From assembly GCA_036583965.1 (NCBI GenBank), contig JAZBQD010000005.1:1900126-1964125 (forward strand): a DNA stretch of 64,000 bases, written 5' to 3'. The DNA comes from Prunella strophiata. Its lineage: Eukaryota > Chordata > Aves > Passeriformes > Prunellidae. A program made the translations under genes and the position numbers. The notes below the pieces were generated by a model. The model made no database searches and was not told the DNA's origin. It saw only the letters and a list, made by a program, of their open reading frames with translations. Every line of letters starts with the position of its first letter. Positions within the stretch are counted from its first letter, which is position 1. Below are positions 1 through 9,832 of the stretch, one piece after another.

Positions 1-934
1 CCATCCCCCCTTCCCAAAAAAAACCTATTTGGGGTGGCACTGAGCCAGGGCCCCAAAAGCCACGGGGACAAAGCTGCTCCTGTGTCCCAGAACCGGAAAA
101 ATCCCAAAAAATAAATAAATCCAGGGGAAAAAAAAAATTTAAAAAACCACCAAAAACACCCAAAATCCCAAAAAAACCCCGACCCTAAAAGAGATTTTTT
201 GATGGGGGCTGGGCTGAGGGTCCCAAGGTTTGAAGGGAGATCAGGTTCAGGCACTTTTTTTGGGATTTTTGGGGTTTTTTGGGGATTTTTTTTTTTTTTT
301 TGCTTTTGGGCAAAACCAAAAGAAAGCCCAGCGGGGCTCTGGGTTAATTAATTAACTAATGAGGGCTCCGGCCTGTGGGGGATTAATGGGGTCGGGGTCA
401 TTAGGAGGAATTAGGATCAGGAGGCTCCTGGAGTGTGAGGACCCTGCCCCTGCTTGGGGTTAAAAAATGGCCCAAAATTACACCAAATCACCCCAAAATT
501 GGGGTTTTGGGGGAGCAGCCCTGACCTGGAGGGTTTGGGGTAAAAAATTACCCCAAATTATCCCAAAGTTACCTCCAAAGTTACCCCAAAATTGGGGTTT
601 GGAGGGTTAAAATGCTCTGCTTGGGGTTAAAAATTCCCCAAAAATGACCCCAAAATGATCCAAATTGGGGTTTGGGATGGGGGGTAGCTCAGACCTGGCT
701 GGATTTGGGGTTAAAAATGACCTAAATTGACCCAAAATGACCCAAAATGCCCCTAAATTAGGGGCTTGGAGGGGCAGCTCTGAACTCTGCTATCTCCCAG
801 CTCAGAATTTGGGGTCCCAACCCTGAATTTTAGGGAATCTTTCCCAGATTTTGGGTAATTTTCCTGCAGTTGGGGCATTTGTGTCTGATTTTGGGACAGG
901 CATCCCTGTTCTGGGGGCAGCTTTTTGTGGTTTG
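1..934. other. Intergenic flank downstream of SENP1
   Basis: No gene is seen here. The sequence is simple, rich in A-runs and G/T, with loosely repeated phrases such as 'ttggggttaaaaat' and 'accccaaaat'. It lies beyond the SENP1 3' end on the minus strand. The short ORFs are translations of this low-complexity DNA. Confidence 0.6.
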
Positions 935-1150
935 GGGCATTTTCCCGGGACTTTGGGCCATTTTCCCGGGATTTTGGGGCATTTTCCCGGGATTTTGAGG
1001 CATTTCCCAGGATTTTGGGGCATTTTCCCGGGATTTTAGGGCATCTTCCCGGGATTTTGGGGCATTTTCCTGGGACTTTGGGGCATTTCCCCGGGATTTT
1101 GGGGCATTTCCCCGGGATTTTGGGGCATTTTCCTGGGATTTTGGACCATT
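935..1150. repeat. Minisatellite, ~22 bp unit
   Basis: About ten tandem copies of a unit built on 'gggcattttcccgggatttt', with small variants (tttcctgggactttg). It has no stop codons in several frames, which explains the overlapping short ORFs. Confidence 0.85.
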
Positions 1151-1369
1151 TTGGAATCCCGGGAGAGCCGAGCTCTGCCCAGCCCCGCCGCTGCCAACCC
1201 CACAAAGGAGCTTTTATCCCAAATCCCGACTTTTTCTGGGAATTTTTGTAAAAATAGCGACGGATCCAGCGCGGGGGGGGGGGGGAGGGGTGTGAAGGCA
1301 CCTTTGTCACCTGGAGGGGGGGAGGGAATTCCTGGTGGCATTTTGAGGGAATTCCCAGGGAATTTGGGG

Positions 1370-1512
1370 TCATTTTCTGACAGATTTTGGGGCATCTCCC
1401 CTGGATTTTGGGGCATTTTCTCCAGATTTTGGGTCATTTTCCCTGGGTTTTGAATAATTTTCCTTGGATTTTGGGGCATTTTTCCCAGATTTTTTGGGGC
1501 ATTTTCCCTGAC
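1370..1512. repeat. Degenerate second block of the 22 bp minisatellite
   Basis: Diverged copies of the 'ttttggggcattttc' motif reappear after about 200 bases of non-repeat sequence that includes a G-run at 1273-1285. This looks like an older part of the same array. Confidence 0.6.
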
Positions 1513-1623
1513 TTCTTCAGCTGAGGAGGAACAACCCTAAACCCCTTTCCCGGGATTTTCACAAAAAGCAGGAAAATTCCACAATTCCAGCGTTGTTTTT
1601 TTTTTGTTTGTTTTTTTCAGATC

Positions 1624-1629
1624 TTTAAT
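1624..1629 (-). promoter_or_regulatory. Candidate poly(A) signal for SENP1 (ATTAAA)
   Basis: On the minus strand the motif reads ATTAAA, about 1.14 kb past the SENP1 stop. It is the first acceptable signal I noticed in that direction. No transcript evidence is available, so the 3' end is a guess. Confidence 0.3.
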
Positions 1630-2766
1630 TTCAATAAAAGATAAAAAAGTAGGAAACAAATCTGGTATAAAACAGGGGAGGGAATTTGGGATCCAAAGGG
1701 ACACAAAGGGCTGGGAAAAAACGGGAAAAAGGGCTCCAAAATTTTGGGAATTCGGTACAAAACTTCAGCTCCCAGCTTGGGAAAAATAGAAAAAATTCCC
1801 AGCTCCTGCAGGAGAGGGAAAATACAAAATCTTGGGATTTTCCCCCACTTTCCTTCCTTAAAAATCTTCTTTTCCATCAGGAAGAGCAAATCCAGAGGCT
1901 TGGGAAGCTCCAAAAAAATTTTTGGGAATAAATTAATCCAGGGAAAGGGGTGGGCAAAGCTTCCCAAATAAATCCTTGTCTTTTTATGGGGAAAACTGAA
2001 GGAATTACAGGATTTTGGGGCTTCTCCCATGGTTCTGTAGTTCTTGGGATTTGGAAGGATTTTTTTTTTTCCTGGAAAAAGTGGAAAAAGCAACTAGAAA
2101 AAGCAACAGGAGCTGCTGGGATGAAGCAGCGTGAAAGGAAGGGGAAAATTCCCAAAAAGTCTCCAAAAATCCCAGATTTTGCCCAGGTTTTGGGATTTAT
2201 CCCTCAGAAAAGCAAAGTTTGGGTACAAATCCAGAGGGATTCTGGCATTCCAGAGTTTAATCCTGGAAAAAAAAAAACGCCCAAAAGCAGGAATTTGGGA
2301 CGAAAAAGAGAGATTTAAGCAGGAATTATTCCCGGAGATCCCAATCCAGGTTTGTCCATGGATAAAATCCCCAAACTTTGGGAATGAGGTGGGAAAAATG
2401 GGAATGATCCCAAAAATTCCCTCCAGAACCAAACCCTTCCCCTGCTTTTCCCAAATCTGGACTTTTCCAACCCAAATCCACGGAGGCGCCTCCCTTTTCC
2501 CGAAAATCCAGCTCCAAAAAGCCCAAAATTCCCAAATTTCCCCATCCCAGCAGAGGGAAAAGAGGGAAAATCCATCCTGGAATCTCAAAAAAGAGGGGGA
2601 AAAAACTCCAAAAAATCCCAGCTGTGCTTCCAAACTTTTCTATTCCCCCCAAATCCTGGGGGGGTTTTGGGAAGAGCAGGACCCGGAGTTCCTTGGCTGC
2701 TGTCCCCAGGAGAATCCTGGGATTCTTCTGATCCAAATCCGTGGAATTTCAGGATTTTTTTGGGCA
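1630..2766 (-). other. SENP1: Probable SENP1 3' UTR
   Basis: Non-coding sequence lies between the SENP1 stop codon and the candidate poly(A) signal. It is rich in 'gggaattttggga'-like simple motifs. ORFs in this stretch on both strands match no protein family I recognise. Confidence 0.4.
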
Positions 2767-2829
2767 TCAGAGGAGCTTCCTGTGCAGGATTTCCCAGGCC
2801 ATCCTCTTCCGGAAGTAGGGCATGTGTTG
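2767..2829 (-). CDS. SENP1: SENP1 terminal coding exon
   Basis: Encodes 20 residues, [10 protein letters not shown] through LHRKLL, then TGA (2767-2769 on the plus strand). Acceptor AG is at 2830-2831. This is the usual SENP1 C-terminus, and the phase agrees with the preceding exon. Confidence 0.95.
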   Translation of the reverse strand, partial: QHMPYFRKRMAWEILHRKLL

Positions 2830-4926
2830 CTTTGGGAATTTTGGGGGAGAAAACGGGAAAAAAATGGGAAAAAATTTTGGTCAGGGTTTGCTCATCCTGG
2901 GGCAGATTCAGCCTTTTTTTCCCCCCATGGAAAAAAGGGAAATTCGGGGGCTTTGGGGTTGTGGGAATGGGGGAAAAAAATTGGGAATTTTTTGGGATTC
3001 AGGCAAAAAATGGTGGAATTTATCCCAGATTTCACTGGGATTTTGGGGAATTTGGGGTTTTCCTGCCCCTGGGGATTTGGGATTTGAGGGAGTTTGGGAG
3101 TGTTGGGATCTGGAAACACTGGAGGAGGGAAGTGGGATATTCCTGGATGTTGGGAATGGGGAATTACCCAGGAATTCCTTGGGATTTTGGGGAGGAATGG
3201 GGGGATTTGTCCCAGATTTTGGGGGGGATATTTGGGATATAATATTTTGGAATATTTTGGACTTTCCCTGGCACGGGGACTTGGGAGCTTTTCCCAGGGA
3301 TTTGGGGAAAACTCTCTGTGGGGTGGCCGGGAATGGGAAATAAAGTGAGAAACGCTGGAATTTCCCCCAAATTCCAGCTGGAATTTTGGGTTTTTTTCCT
3401 GGCCCTGGGGGTTTTCTAGCTGGGAATTGAGGAATTTGGGAGCTGCAGCCCCCTGGGATGGGGTACCTGGGTGAAGTTGATGGGTTTGTCCTTGGAGATG
3501 CACTCGGCGTATCTGCAGGCGAACATCCCGCAGTCGCTGCCGTTCATCTGCTGGGGGATCTCCTGGGGAAAAACAGCAATCAAAAAAACCCCAAATCCCC
3601 AAATTCCCCCAGCCCCCAGGACCAGGGAAAACCCCCCCAAATCCCAGTGAAATCTGGGGGAGCTGTGGCCCTGATTTTCTGAAGTTTTTCTTCCGGTGTT
3701 TGTGTTTTTGCGCAGAATTTTCTCGCGTGTTTTTTATGTGAATAATTTATTATTTACATTCTTTTATGGAGGACAAAAAACTTGATGGGACTGTTGGGGT
3801 GCCCAGTGGCACTGGGGAGGTGGCACTGGCACTTCAGAGATCCATAAATTAGAGTCAGAAATTAATAAAACTCTTTTTTTGTCTTGGAAATAACACTGTC
3901 TGCATCGTGTTACTTTATTTTTAAAAGGGAAAAAGCAGGAAGGTCCCAGAATTCCAGAATTTCTTGCATTCCCACCTTCCCCAAATCCCACCTAAACTCT
4001 TCCCCCCCTTAACCCCACCCCTGTGGAAAATTTCCTCTCCCAAAATTTGGGATTTGTTGCCTCTCTTTTTCTTCCCTGAGGGAAAAAAGGCCCAAAAAAA
4101 GGGCTGGGAATCCAAGGAAATCCTGAATTTTTGGGGAATTCTGGGCTGTTCAAACCTGGCTCTTCTTGCTCAGCAGGGCCCATCCATTGGTGTCAAATTC
4201 CTTCCTTTTCTTATCCAAACTTTCCTGTTTCAGGTACTGCCTGTGGGAAAAGGAGCAGGAAAAGCAGAATTCATGGAAAAATGAGCAGGAAAAGCAGAAT
4301 TCATGGAAAAATGGCAATTCTGAGGTTTTTCCCCTGTCTGGCTGTTCCCAAAGGGATTCAGGGTAGGGATTTACAAATCAATCCTCCCCAAAAAAATCTA
4401 GAATTGGATCAAGAGAGGCCAAATCTCATGGGGAAAAAACCAGGGAGAGAATTCCTGGGATTTGTGAGAGGAAATTCCAGGGAAGAGAATGAATTTTTCA
4501 TGTCCTGGAAGGGGAGAATGAGCTTGAAAAAGGGAGCAAAAATGACCCTAAAGAAGCCCAAAAAATGACCCTAAAAGGGTCCAAAAATGACCCTGAAAGA
4601 GCCCAAAAATGGGCAAAGTCAGTGTTTCCAAGGCTGGGGAAGCAGGAGTGGGATTTTCCCAGGGAAGGGATTTTACTCACAGCAGGATCCTGCAGGCCTC
4701 ACTGTTGATCCCCCCCATGGAATCGTAGTAGGTGATGGTTTTTTTCCTGAAATCCACCACCTGCACAGAGAAAAATTCCTTAAAATGGGAAAAAAAACCC
4801 CCAGGAATCCTCCTCTTGCAAAAAAAATGCAGGGTATTTCACACCAGAGAAGGATTTTCCCCCAAAAATCCCTGATTCCTGCTAAGTTTTTAATCCCTGA
4901 ATGTCTAAATTAGCCTCTATTATTAC

Positions 4927-5008
<82 letters not shown>

Positions 5009-7256
5009 GTAGTTGTTGTTGTTACTATTATTCCTCCCACAGCTTTACAACAATTTTGCCCCACCTCTCAAGGCTCCAGTCTGGGTGGTTTTCAATGTTT
5101 TCCCTCCCCATTTGTGCTGGAAATTACCTCTTTTCCATGGAATTAATTAGTTCAAGCAGGAATTAATAAATTGAGGAGGTTTTTGCTAAAGGTGAAAATC
5201 CCTGCAGGATCCCAGGAGCCAGGGGAGGGGATGGGACAAAGGAAGGGGAAAAGTGAAATATCTGTGGCCTAAATCTCTTTAACAAGATCCTGTGGCACCA
5301 GGAGTTGGTGGGAACAGGGAAATCAGATCTTCCCAAGGGAATAAATTCCCTAAAATGACCTCCAGGTTGAATTTAAGGACTAAAAACCCCACAAAAAGCT
5401 GCTCCTACCTTTGTATTTCCCTTTAAACTTGGATTTGAGTCACAAACACAAATTTTTCCTGTCAGCATCACCCAAAACCAAAGAAATTTGGGCCCTAAAT
5501 CCCAGAAATAAAGATTTTTTTGGGATAATTCAGGCACTCACAGCCAGGCACCAGTGCACTCCTAGGTGGATGGGCACCAGGAGCAGATCCACAGAGAAAA
5601 TATCCACTTTTTTTGTCCATCTTTTCACAGCTTGGTACCCTGCAGTCTTTAATTTGGTGAAGAAAAAGGTGTTGAAGGCATGGACTGCAGGCAAATCCTT
5701 GTCCTTGCTCCTCTCCATCAGCAAATTCATGTAGAAATTGATGATCTGGGAAAAGAAAGGGAAAACAGAGAGGATTTTTTATTTTTTAATAGATTTTAAT
5801 TTATCTTATTACAGCGTTCAGATTTGTGGCCCTGTGTAAAGTTAGGGAATAAACCCCCAAAAAGGAGGATTTGCATTAAAATCTTCAAAAAACCCAGGGG
5901 GGTTTGCAGTAGCTCCATAGTAGTAAAACATTCCAGAAAAAAAAAAAAAAAGAGGGATTTTTAGGAATTTGATTTTATTTAAGTCTGTATTTAAGATTTA
6001 CTTCTTGTTTCCCCTGTTCACATCAATCCCATCCTCCCACTACCATTAAATCCCCACAGAAATGAAATTATTTTTATTTTACAGAGCTTCCCCCACGGAT
6101 TCATTACTCCAGGGTGGAATCTCAACCCACAAATCCCCTCCCAGCACTCAACCCATCCATTTCCCCCCTTCCAAGCTGCCAGAAATAGGTGGAAAATTGG
6201 GAATTGTTGGGTTTTCACCTCGTCATTGAGCCAGTTGAGGTTGTTGAGGGTCTGGATGTCCTTCCTGGTGATGGTCAGGCGGAAAGCCTCGCTCAGCACC
6301 TCGTCCTGGTTCCCTCCTCGGAAAAGGCTCTTGATTTCCTTCTCCATCTCCTGGGGGAAGGGGAGGCAGAATTCCAGCTTTTCCTGACCCCAAATCCCCA
6401 AGGCTTTAAGGCCAAACTGATTCCTGTCCCTTAAGCCCTAAATTCAAGGCAAAGAGGGTGCAGGGCTCCCTCCCTGTGCCCAAAGCCCAGCAATTCCCTG
6501 AACTGAATTATTCCTGAGGCAGAATTTCTGCTTTTCCCAACCCCAAATCCCGAATGGTCTAATGCCCAATTGATTCTTAAGCAATAAATTCAAGGGGAAG
6601 AGGGCACAGGGCTCCCTCCCTGTGCCCAAACCCCAGGAATTCCCTGGTGAATTCCCTCAATTCCCTCTGAGGCAGAATTCCTGCTTTTCCCGACCCCAAA
6701 TCCCCAAGGGTTTAACACCCAATTAATTCTTAAGCCACAATTTCACTGGGAAAAGGCTGCAGGGCTCCCTCCCTGTGCCCAAATTCCCTGGTGAATTCCC
6801 TAAATTCCCTCTGAGGTAGAATTCCTGCTTTTGCCGACCCCAAATCCCCAAGGGTCTAACACCCAACTGACTCTTAAGCCATACATTCACTGGGAAAAGG
6901 CTGCAGGGCTCGTGCCCAAACCCCAGGAATTCCCTGGTGAATTCCCTCAATTCCCTCTGAGGCAGAATTCCTGCTTTTCCCGACCCCAAATCCTCAAGGG
7001 TCTAATGCCCAACTGACTCTTAAGCCATAAATTAACTCGAAAAAGGGCACAGGACTCCCTCCCTGTGCCCAAAGCCCAGGAGTTGCCTGGCTCCCAGCCC
7101 CACCTCGGTGATCTCTGGGAACTCCTCGTCGCCCTGGCCCGGCCGGGCGCGCTCCGGCCCCTCTGGCCCCACGGCCACCGGGATCTCCTTCTCCAGGGGC
7201 ACACGCAGGTGCAGATCCACCAGGTCCTGCACCGAGCGCTCCCGCTCCTGCAGCCG
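2767..7256 (-). CDS. SENP1: SENP1, SUMO-specific cysteine protease (3' part, seven exons)
   Basis: SENP1 is a nuclear C48-family protease. It matures SUMO precursors and removes SUMO from conjugates. The seven exons (7104-7256, 6219-6350, 5542-5745, 4681-4760, 4156-4240, 3467-3562, 2767-2829) have GT-AG borders and join in frame into 270 residues plus a stop. They cover a short linker ending EEFPEITE and the complete catalytic domain. The visible triad is His in LGVHWCLA, Asp in TYYDSMGG and Cys in NGSDCGMF. The Gln before the Cys (QQMNGSDCG) and the Trp of NWLNDE, which gates the SUMO tail, are also present. SENP1 fits better than SENP2 because of [15 protein letters not shown] and KPINFTQQHMPYF. 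Exons for the long N-terminal region are not found; they would lie towards or past the N gap. Nothing in the exons looks broken, so an active enzyme is expected. Confidence 0.95.
3467..3562 (-). CDS. SENP1: SENP1 exon with catalytic cysteine
   Basis: Exactly 32 codons, from [16 protein letters not shown] to KPINFTQ. The nucleophile Cys lies in SDCGMF, with the oxyanion-hole Gln upstream. The acceptor reads ccccag|GAG and the donor CAG|GTACCC. Confidence 0.97.
4156..4240 (-). CDS. SENP1: SENP1 exon (QYLKQES region)
   Basis: 85 bases: one base completing the Leu codon of the previous exon, then 28 codons from [11 protein letters not shown] to LLSKKSQ. The acceptor is cccacag. The donor is AG|GTTTGA, weaker than consensus. 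Confidence 0.93.
4681..4760 (-). CDS. SENP1: SENP1 exon with catalytic aspartate
   Basis: 80 bases coding [17 protein letters not shown] to EACRIL plus two bases. The Asp of TYYDSMGG is the triad acid. The donor is a strong GTGAGTAAA. Confidence 0.95.
4917..5008. repeat. (ATT)n microsatellite
   Basis: About 30 near-perfect ATT/TTA triplets in a SENP1 intron, ending in a short GTT block (5009-5022). Translated in any frame it gives homopolymer runs such as poly-Ile. Confidence 0.95.
5023..5541. other. SENP1 intron, no other feature
   Basis: Unique AT-leaning intron sequence lies between the microsatellite and the histidine exon. I see no exon-like or RNA-like signal in it. Confidence 0.6.
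5542..5745 (-). CDS. SENP1: SENP1 exon with catalytic histidine
   Basis: 68 codons from [16 protein letters not shown] to [11 protein letters not shown]. The His of GVHWCLA is the triad base. Acceptor cccag|ATCATC and donor GCT|GTGAGT are both clean. Confidence 0.97.
5746..6218. other. SENP1 intron, no other feature
   Basis: Intron containing A-runs near 5937-5951 and T-rich stretches. No conserved reading frame or RNA is recognised. Confidence 0.6.
6219..6350 (-). CDS. SENP1: SENP1 exon opening the catalytic domain
   Basis: 44 codons from [20 protein letters not shown] to NLNWLNDE. It contains the Trp that contacts the SUMO Gly-Gly tail in this family. Acceptor cccag|GAG and donor GAG|GTGAAA. 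Confidence 0.96.
6356..7060. repeat. Imperfect tandem duplication in SENP1 intron, ~145-170 bp unit
   Basis: About four to five diverged copies of a block containing 'gaggcagaattcctgctttt', 'cccaaatccccaag', 'gactcttaagcc' and 'cagggctccctccctgtgcc'. Copies start near 6360, 6515, 6668, 6812 and 6955. The block separates two SENP1 exons and is not coding. Confidence 0.85.
7104..7256 (-). CDS. SENP1: SENP1 exon upstream of the catalytic domain
   Basis: 51 codons from [20 protein letters not shown] to EEFPEITE. The segment [13 protein letters not shown] is characteristic of SENP1. Its middle ([12 protein letters not shown]) is unusually Gly/Pro/Arg-rich, in line with the local GC content. Acceptor ccacag|CGG and donor GAG|GTGGGG. 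Confidence 0.93.
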
Positions 7257-7285
7257 CTGTGGGAGTGAGGATTTGGGGAGGAGCA

Positions 7286-7630
7286 GGAAAAAGAAGGGTT
7301 TAGTATCAATAAAATTGGGGAAAAAACCTCTGGGATCATGGAGGCAGAGCCACCCAACCCCATCCCCAAGTGCCACGTCTGTGTTTTGTCCCACACCTGG
7401 AGGCGCTGTTTGGGAAGGACAGATTTGGGAGCAGGGAAAGGAAGGTTTAGGATCAAGAAAACTGGGAAAAAACCTCCAGGACCAGGGAAAAGCAGGGTTT
7501 AGGACCAATAAAACTGGGGAAAAACTTCTGGGATCATGGAGGCAGAGCCACCCAACCCCATCCCCAAGTGCCACGTCTGCGTTTTATCCCACGCCTGGAG
7601 GCGCTGCAGGAACAGAAATTTGGGAAGGAC
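7286..7630. repeat. Tandem duplicated intron segment next to the gap
   Basis: A block of roughly 110 bases (gggtttag, atcaataaaa, tgggatcatggaggcagag, ccaagtgccacgtctg, cctggaggcgctg) occurs at 7298-7408 and again at 7493-7604, with a shorter partial copy between. The second copy runs into the N gap, so the array may continue there. Confidence 0.8.
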
Positions 7631-8130
7631 NNNNNNNNNNNNNNNNNNNNNNNNNNNNNNNNNNNNNNNNNNNNNNNNNNNNNNNNNNNNNNNNNNNNNN
7701 NNNNNNNNNNNNNNNNNNNNNNNNNNNNNNNNNNNNNNNNNNNNNNNNNNNNNNNNNNNNNNNNNNNNNNNNNNNNNNNNNNNNNNNNNNNNNNNNNNNN
7801 NNNNNNNNNNNNNNNNNNNNNNNNNNNNNNNNNNNNNNNNNNNNNNNNNNNNNNNNNNNNNNNNNNNNNNNNNNNNNNNNNNNNNNNNNNNNNNNNNNNN
7901 NNNNNNNNNNNNNNNNNNNNNNNNNNNNNNNNNNNNNNNNNNNNNNNNNNNNNNNNNNNNNNNNNNNNNNNNNNNNNNNNNNNNNNNNNNNNNNNNNNNN
8001 NNNNNNNNNNNNNNNNNNNNNNNNNNNNNNNNNNNNNNNNNNNNNNNNNNNNNNNNNNNNNNNNNNNNNNNNNNNNNNNNNNNNNNNNNNNNNNNNNNNN
8101 NNNNNNNNNNNNNNNNNNNNNNNNNNNNNN
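7631..8130. other. Assembly gap, 500 Ns
   Basis: Exactly 500 consecutive N, a round number that suggests a scaffold join of unknown size. It separates SENP1 from NPFF, so that adjacency is unproven. Any ORF crossing it is meaningless. Confidence 0.98.
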
Positions 8131-8201
8131 AGGGGCGGACCCGGCATCCCCCCCCGGCCCGGGGCGGAACAGAGCGAGGGCTCGGGCTCGGTGCTCAGTG
8201 A

Positions 8202-8207
8202 TTTATT
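8202..8207 (-). promoter_or_regulatory. NPFF poly(A) signal AATAAA
   Basis: Reads AATAAA on the minus strand, 37 bases past the NPFF stop codon. The implied 3' UTR is very short, which fits a small neuropeptide gene. Confidence 0.75.
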
Positions 8208-8243
8208 GGGGACGGACGGAGCCAGCCAGGGGCTCGGGCGGGC

Positions 8244-8362
8244 TCAGCGGCGGCGGCCGAAGCGCTGCGGGGTCGCCATCGTCCAGAACGGGGCCACCAG
8301 GGGGGTCCCAGCTGCGGGGGCTGAGCCGGGCCTGGGGCCCCCCCTGCGGCCCCCAGCCCGAC
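8244..8362 (-). CDS. NPFF: NPFF terminal exon with PQRF-amide
   Basis: Begins after acceptor ccggcag and codes a Gly/Pro/Ala-rich spacer, then APFWTMATPQRFGRRR and TGA. The FW at positions -9 and -8 from the PQRF end and the GRRR tail mark this as the conserved C-terminal RF-amide peptide. Confidence 0.88.
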
Positions 8363-8990
8363 CTGCCGGGGGACACGGCACCGTTGATCGCACGGGGGAC
8401 AGGATGGGGACAGACAGAGGGACAGGGATGGATGGGACAGACGGACGGATGGGAAGGGGCTGAACACGGACACTTAACGGGGACCCCCCATCCCCACACC
8501 ACCGACCCTTCTCTCAGGCACCCCCCGAGCCCCCCACATCCTCCCCACCTCCTGCTGTCCCCGAACCCCCCCGACCCCGTCCCTCGGTGTCCCCCTCAGG
8601 GCAGACCCCACCCCGGGCCCCATCCCCGCTCACCTCTGCGGCGGCGGGCGGCCCCGGGGGCGCGGCCGGGGCGCTGCAGGGACCGGAGCAAGCGCTCCCA
8701 GGGCGGCGGCGGCGGCGGCGGGGGGCGGGCCCCGGGGGGGGCCGGCGGCGGCGGCCTGAGGCGGGGGAACACCGGGGCTCACAGCGGTCCTGGAACCGGG
8801 GGAGCGACCCCCGACCCCAACCCCGAGCATCCCCCACAAACCGACCCCCCGCTCCGACGGCGCGGCCGGGCCGGGGCTCAACCGGGGCCGGGCCGGGGGT
8901 CCCGGGACAGGCGCGGGCGGAGCGCGGGGTCCCCCGCCAGCACAAGCAGCAGCAGCAGGAGGCAGCACCGGGCGCCCCCGCCATCGCCAT
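8244..8990 (-). CDS. NPFF: Neuropeptide FF precursor (NPFF-like), possibly frameshifted in exon 1
   Basis: NPFF precursors are secreted and cut at basic residues to release RF-amide peptides that act on NPFF receptors in pain, feeding and autonomic control. The last exon ends PFWTMATPQRFGRRR then stop. That is close to the human C-terminal peptide FWSLAAPQRFGKK: PQRF, the Gly amide donor and a basic cleavage site. The middle exon holds WERLLRSLQRPGR, resembling the segment before the first human peptide. It joins the last exon in phase. Exon 1 shows a leucine-rich signal-peptide core (RCCLLLLLLVLAG) near 8930-8975, but the two ATGs upstream (8988-8990, 8982-8984) are in another frame. The link from exon 1 to exon 2 is unresolved. 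The next gene, ATF7, is on the same strand, as in human. Confidence 0.8.
8634..8755 (-). CDS. NPFF: NPFF middle exon
   Basis: In the frame that splices to the last exon it reads a proline-rich start, then PWERLLRSLQRPGRAPG and a run of Arg. Donor is GTGAGCGGG, acceptor cctcag. Unlike mammalian NPFF, no PQRFG follows the RPGR motif. Confidence 0.6.
8870..8990 (-). CDS. NPFF: NPFF first exon (signal peptide), frame uncertain
   Basis: A signal-peptide-like frame (CCLLLLLLVLAGDPALRPR) is open but has no ATG. Two ATGs upstream are offset by one base across a five-G run. The donor site is not certain; a GTTGAG at about 8880 is one option. Confidence 0.45.
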
Positions 8991-9023
8991 CGCCCGCGCC
9001 CCGCCGCCGCCGCCGCCGCGCCT

Positions 9024-9029
9024 CTTATA
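9024..9029 (-). promoter_or_regulatory. TATA-like box for NPFF (TATAAG)
   Basis: Minus-strand sequence ggctataagagg lies 34 bases upstream of the first ATG, inside a CpG-rich block (about 8600-9080). If used, the 5' UTR would be only about ten bases, so the second ATG may be the one that matters. Confidence 0.4.
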
Positions 9030-9030
9030 G

Positions 9031-9826
9031 CCGGGCCGGGCCGGGCCGGGGGTCCCGGGGGAGCGGGGGGGCGGCGGGAGCAGCCCCCGTCCCCGCGCCG
9101 TTAATGAAACCCATTTAAGCAGCCGGACAAGCGCGCTCCCGTGGAACGGACAGACGGATGGGCGGACGGGGAAGCGCCCGGGCCCTGCAACCGGGCCCGC
9201 CGGGGTGGCGACGAGACCCCCTCTCCCCCCTTCCTGCACCGGTGGCTTCCCGGCCCCGGACCCCCCTTAAAGGGTACCCTCCCCTCCCCTGTCCCACTCC
9301 AGCCCATCACCCCCACACCGGGACCCCTCCCCTGTCCCCCTCCAGCCCATCACCCCCACACCGGGACCCCTCCCCTGTCCCCCTCCAGCCCATCAATCAC
9401 CATAATCACGCCCAGCAACCCGGGACCCCCCCGCCCTGTCCCCCCTCGGCAACCCCTCCCCCAAAATCGGGCGGCCGTGATGCTCTGCTGCCAGCCCCCG
9501 GTGTGCCTCTCCAATCGGCTCCTGCATCCCCGACTGCGGGCGTGCACAAATGTGAGGATGGATGCTGGCTCCCCCATCCCCAGCGGCCCCCAAACCGGCC
9601 GAAATCGCCCCAAAAAACGCACCCGAGGGCGCCCCGGGACACCGCAGTGTCCCCACAAGCAGCTCCCGCGCTGTGCCACCCGGGAGGGGTGACAGTCCCA
9701 CGCCGGTGTCACCCTGGGTCCAGTGCCACCCACACCCAGGGGTGCCCGTGGGACAAAGTGACACCGGCGGTGTCCCCAGCCCGCGCCCCCCACAAAGGGC
9801 AGCAGCCGGCGGCTCCTGGGTAATAT
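9031..9826. other. NPFF-ATF7 intergenic sequence
   Basis: GC-rich unique sequence, apart from three 43 bp tandem copies at 9291-9393 built on 'agcccatcacccccacaccg'. No coding potential is recognised on either strand. Confidence 0.55.
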
Positions 9827-9832
9827 TTTAAT
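9827..9832 (-). promoter_or_regulatory. Candidate ATF7 poly(A) signal (ATTAAA)
   Basis: Minus-strand ATTAAA followed about 40 bases on by a GT-rich stretch (ctttgtgggggg). It would give a 3' UTR of about 3.3 kb. ATF7 transcripts in other vertebrates have long 3' UTRs. Confidence 0.4.

Noticed and set aside
3563..4155. Possible extra exon or transposon remnant in a SENP1 intron (AT-rich 3715-3940)
   Set aside because: No open conserved frame, no LINE 3' signature and no terminal repeats were seen, and the SENP1 exons on both sides already join in phase.
7108..9118. ORFs of 180-516 codons crossing the N gap
   Set aside because: They contain only unknown residues over the 500 N and are not evidence of coding.
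8514..9239. 241-codon Arg/Pro/Cys-rich minus-strand ORF as a separate gene
   Set aside because: It is the wrong frame of the CpG-rich NPFF first exons. The conserved RF-amide frame and splice phase explain the region better.
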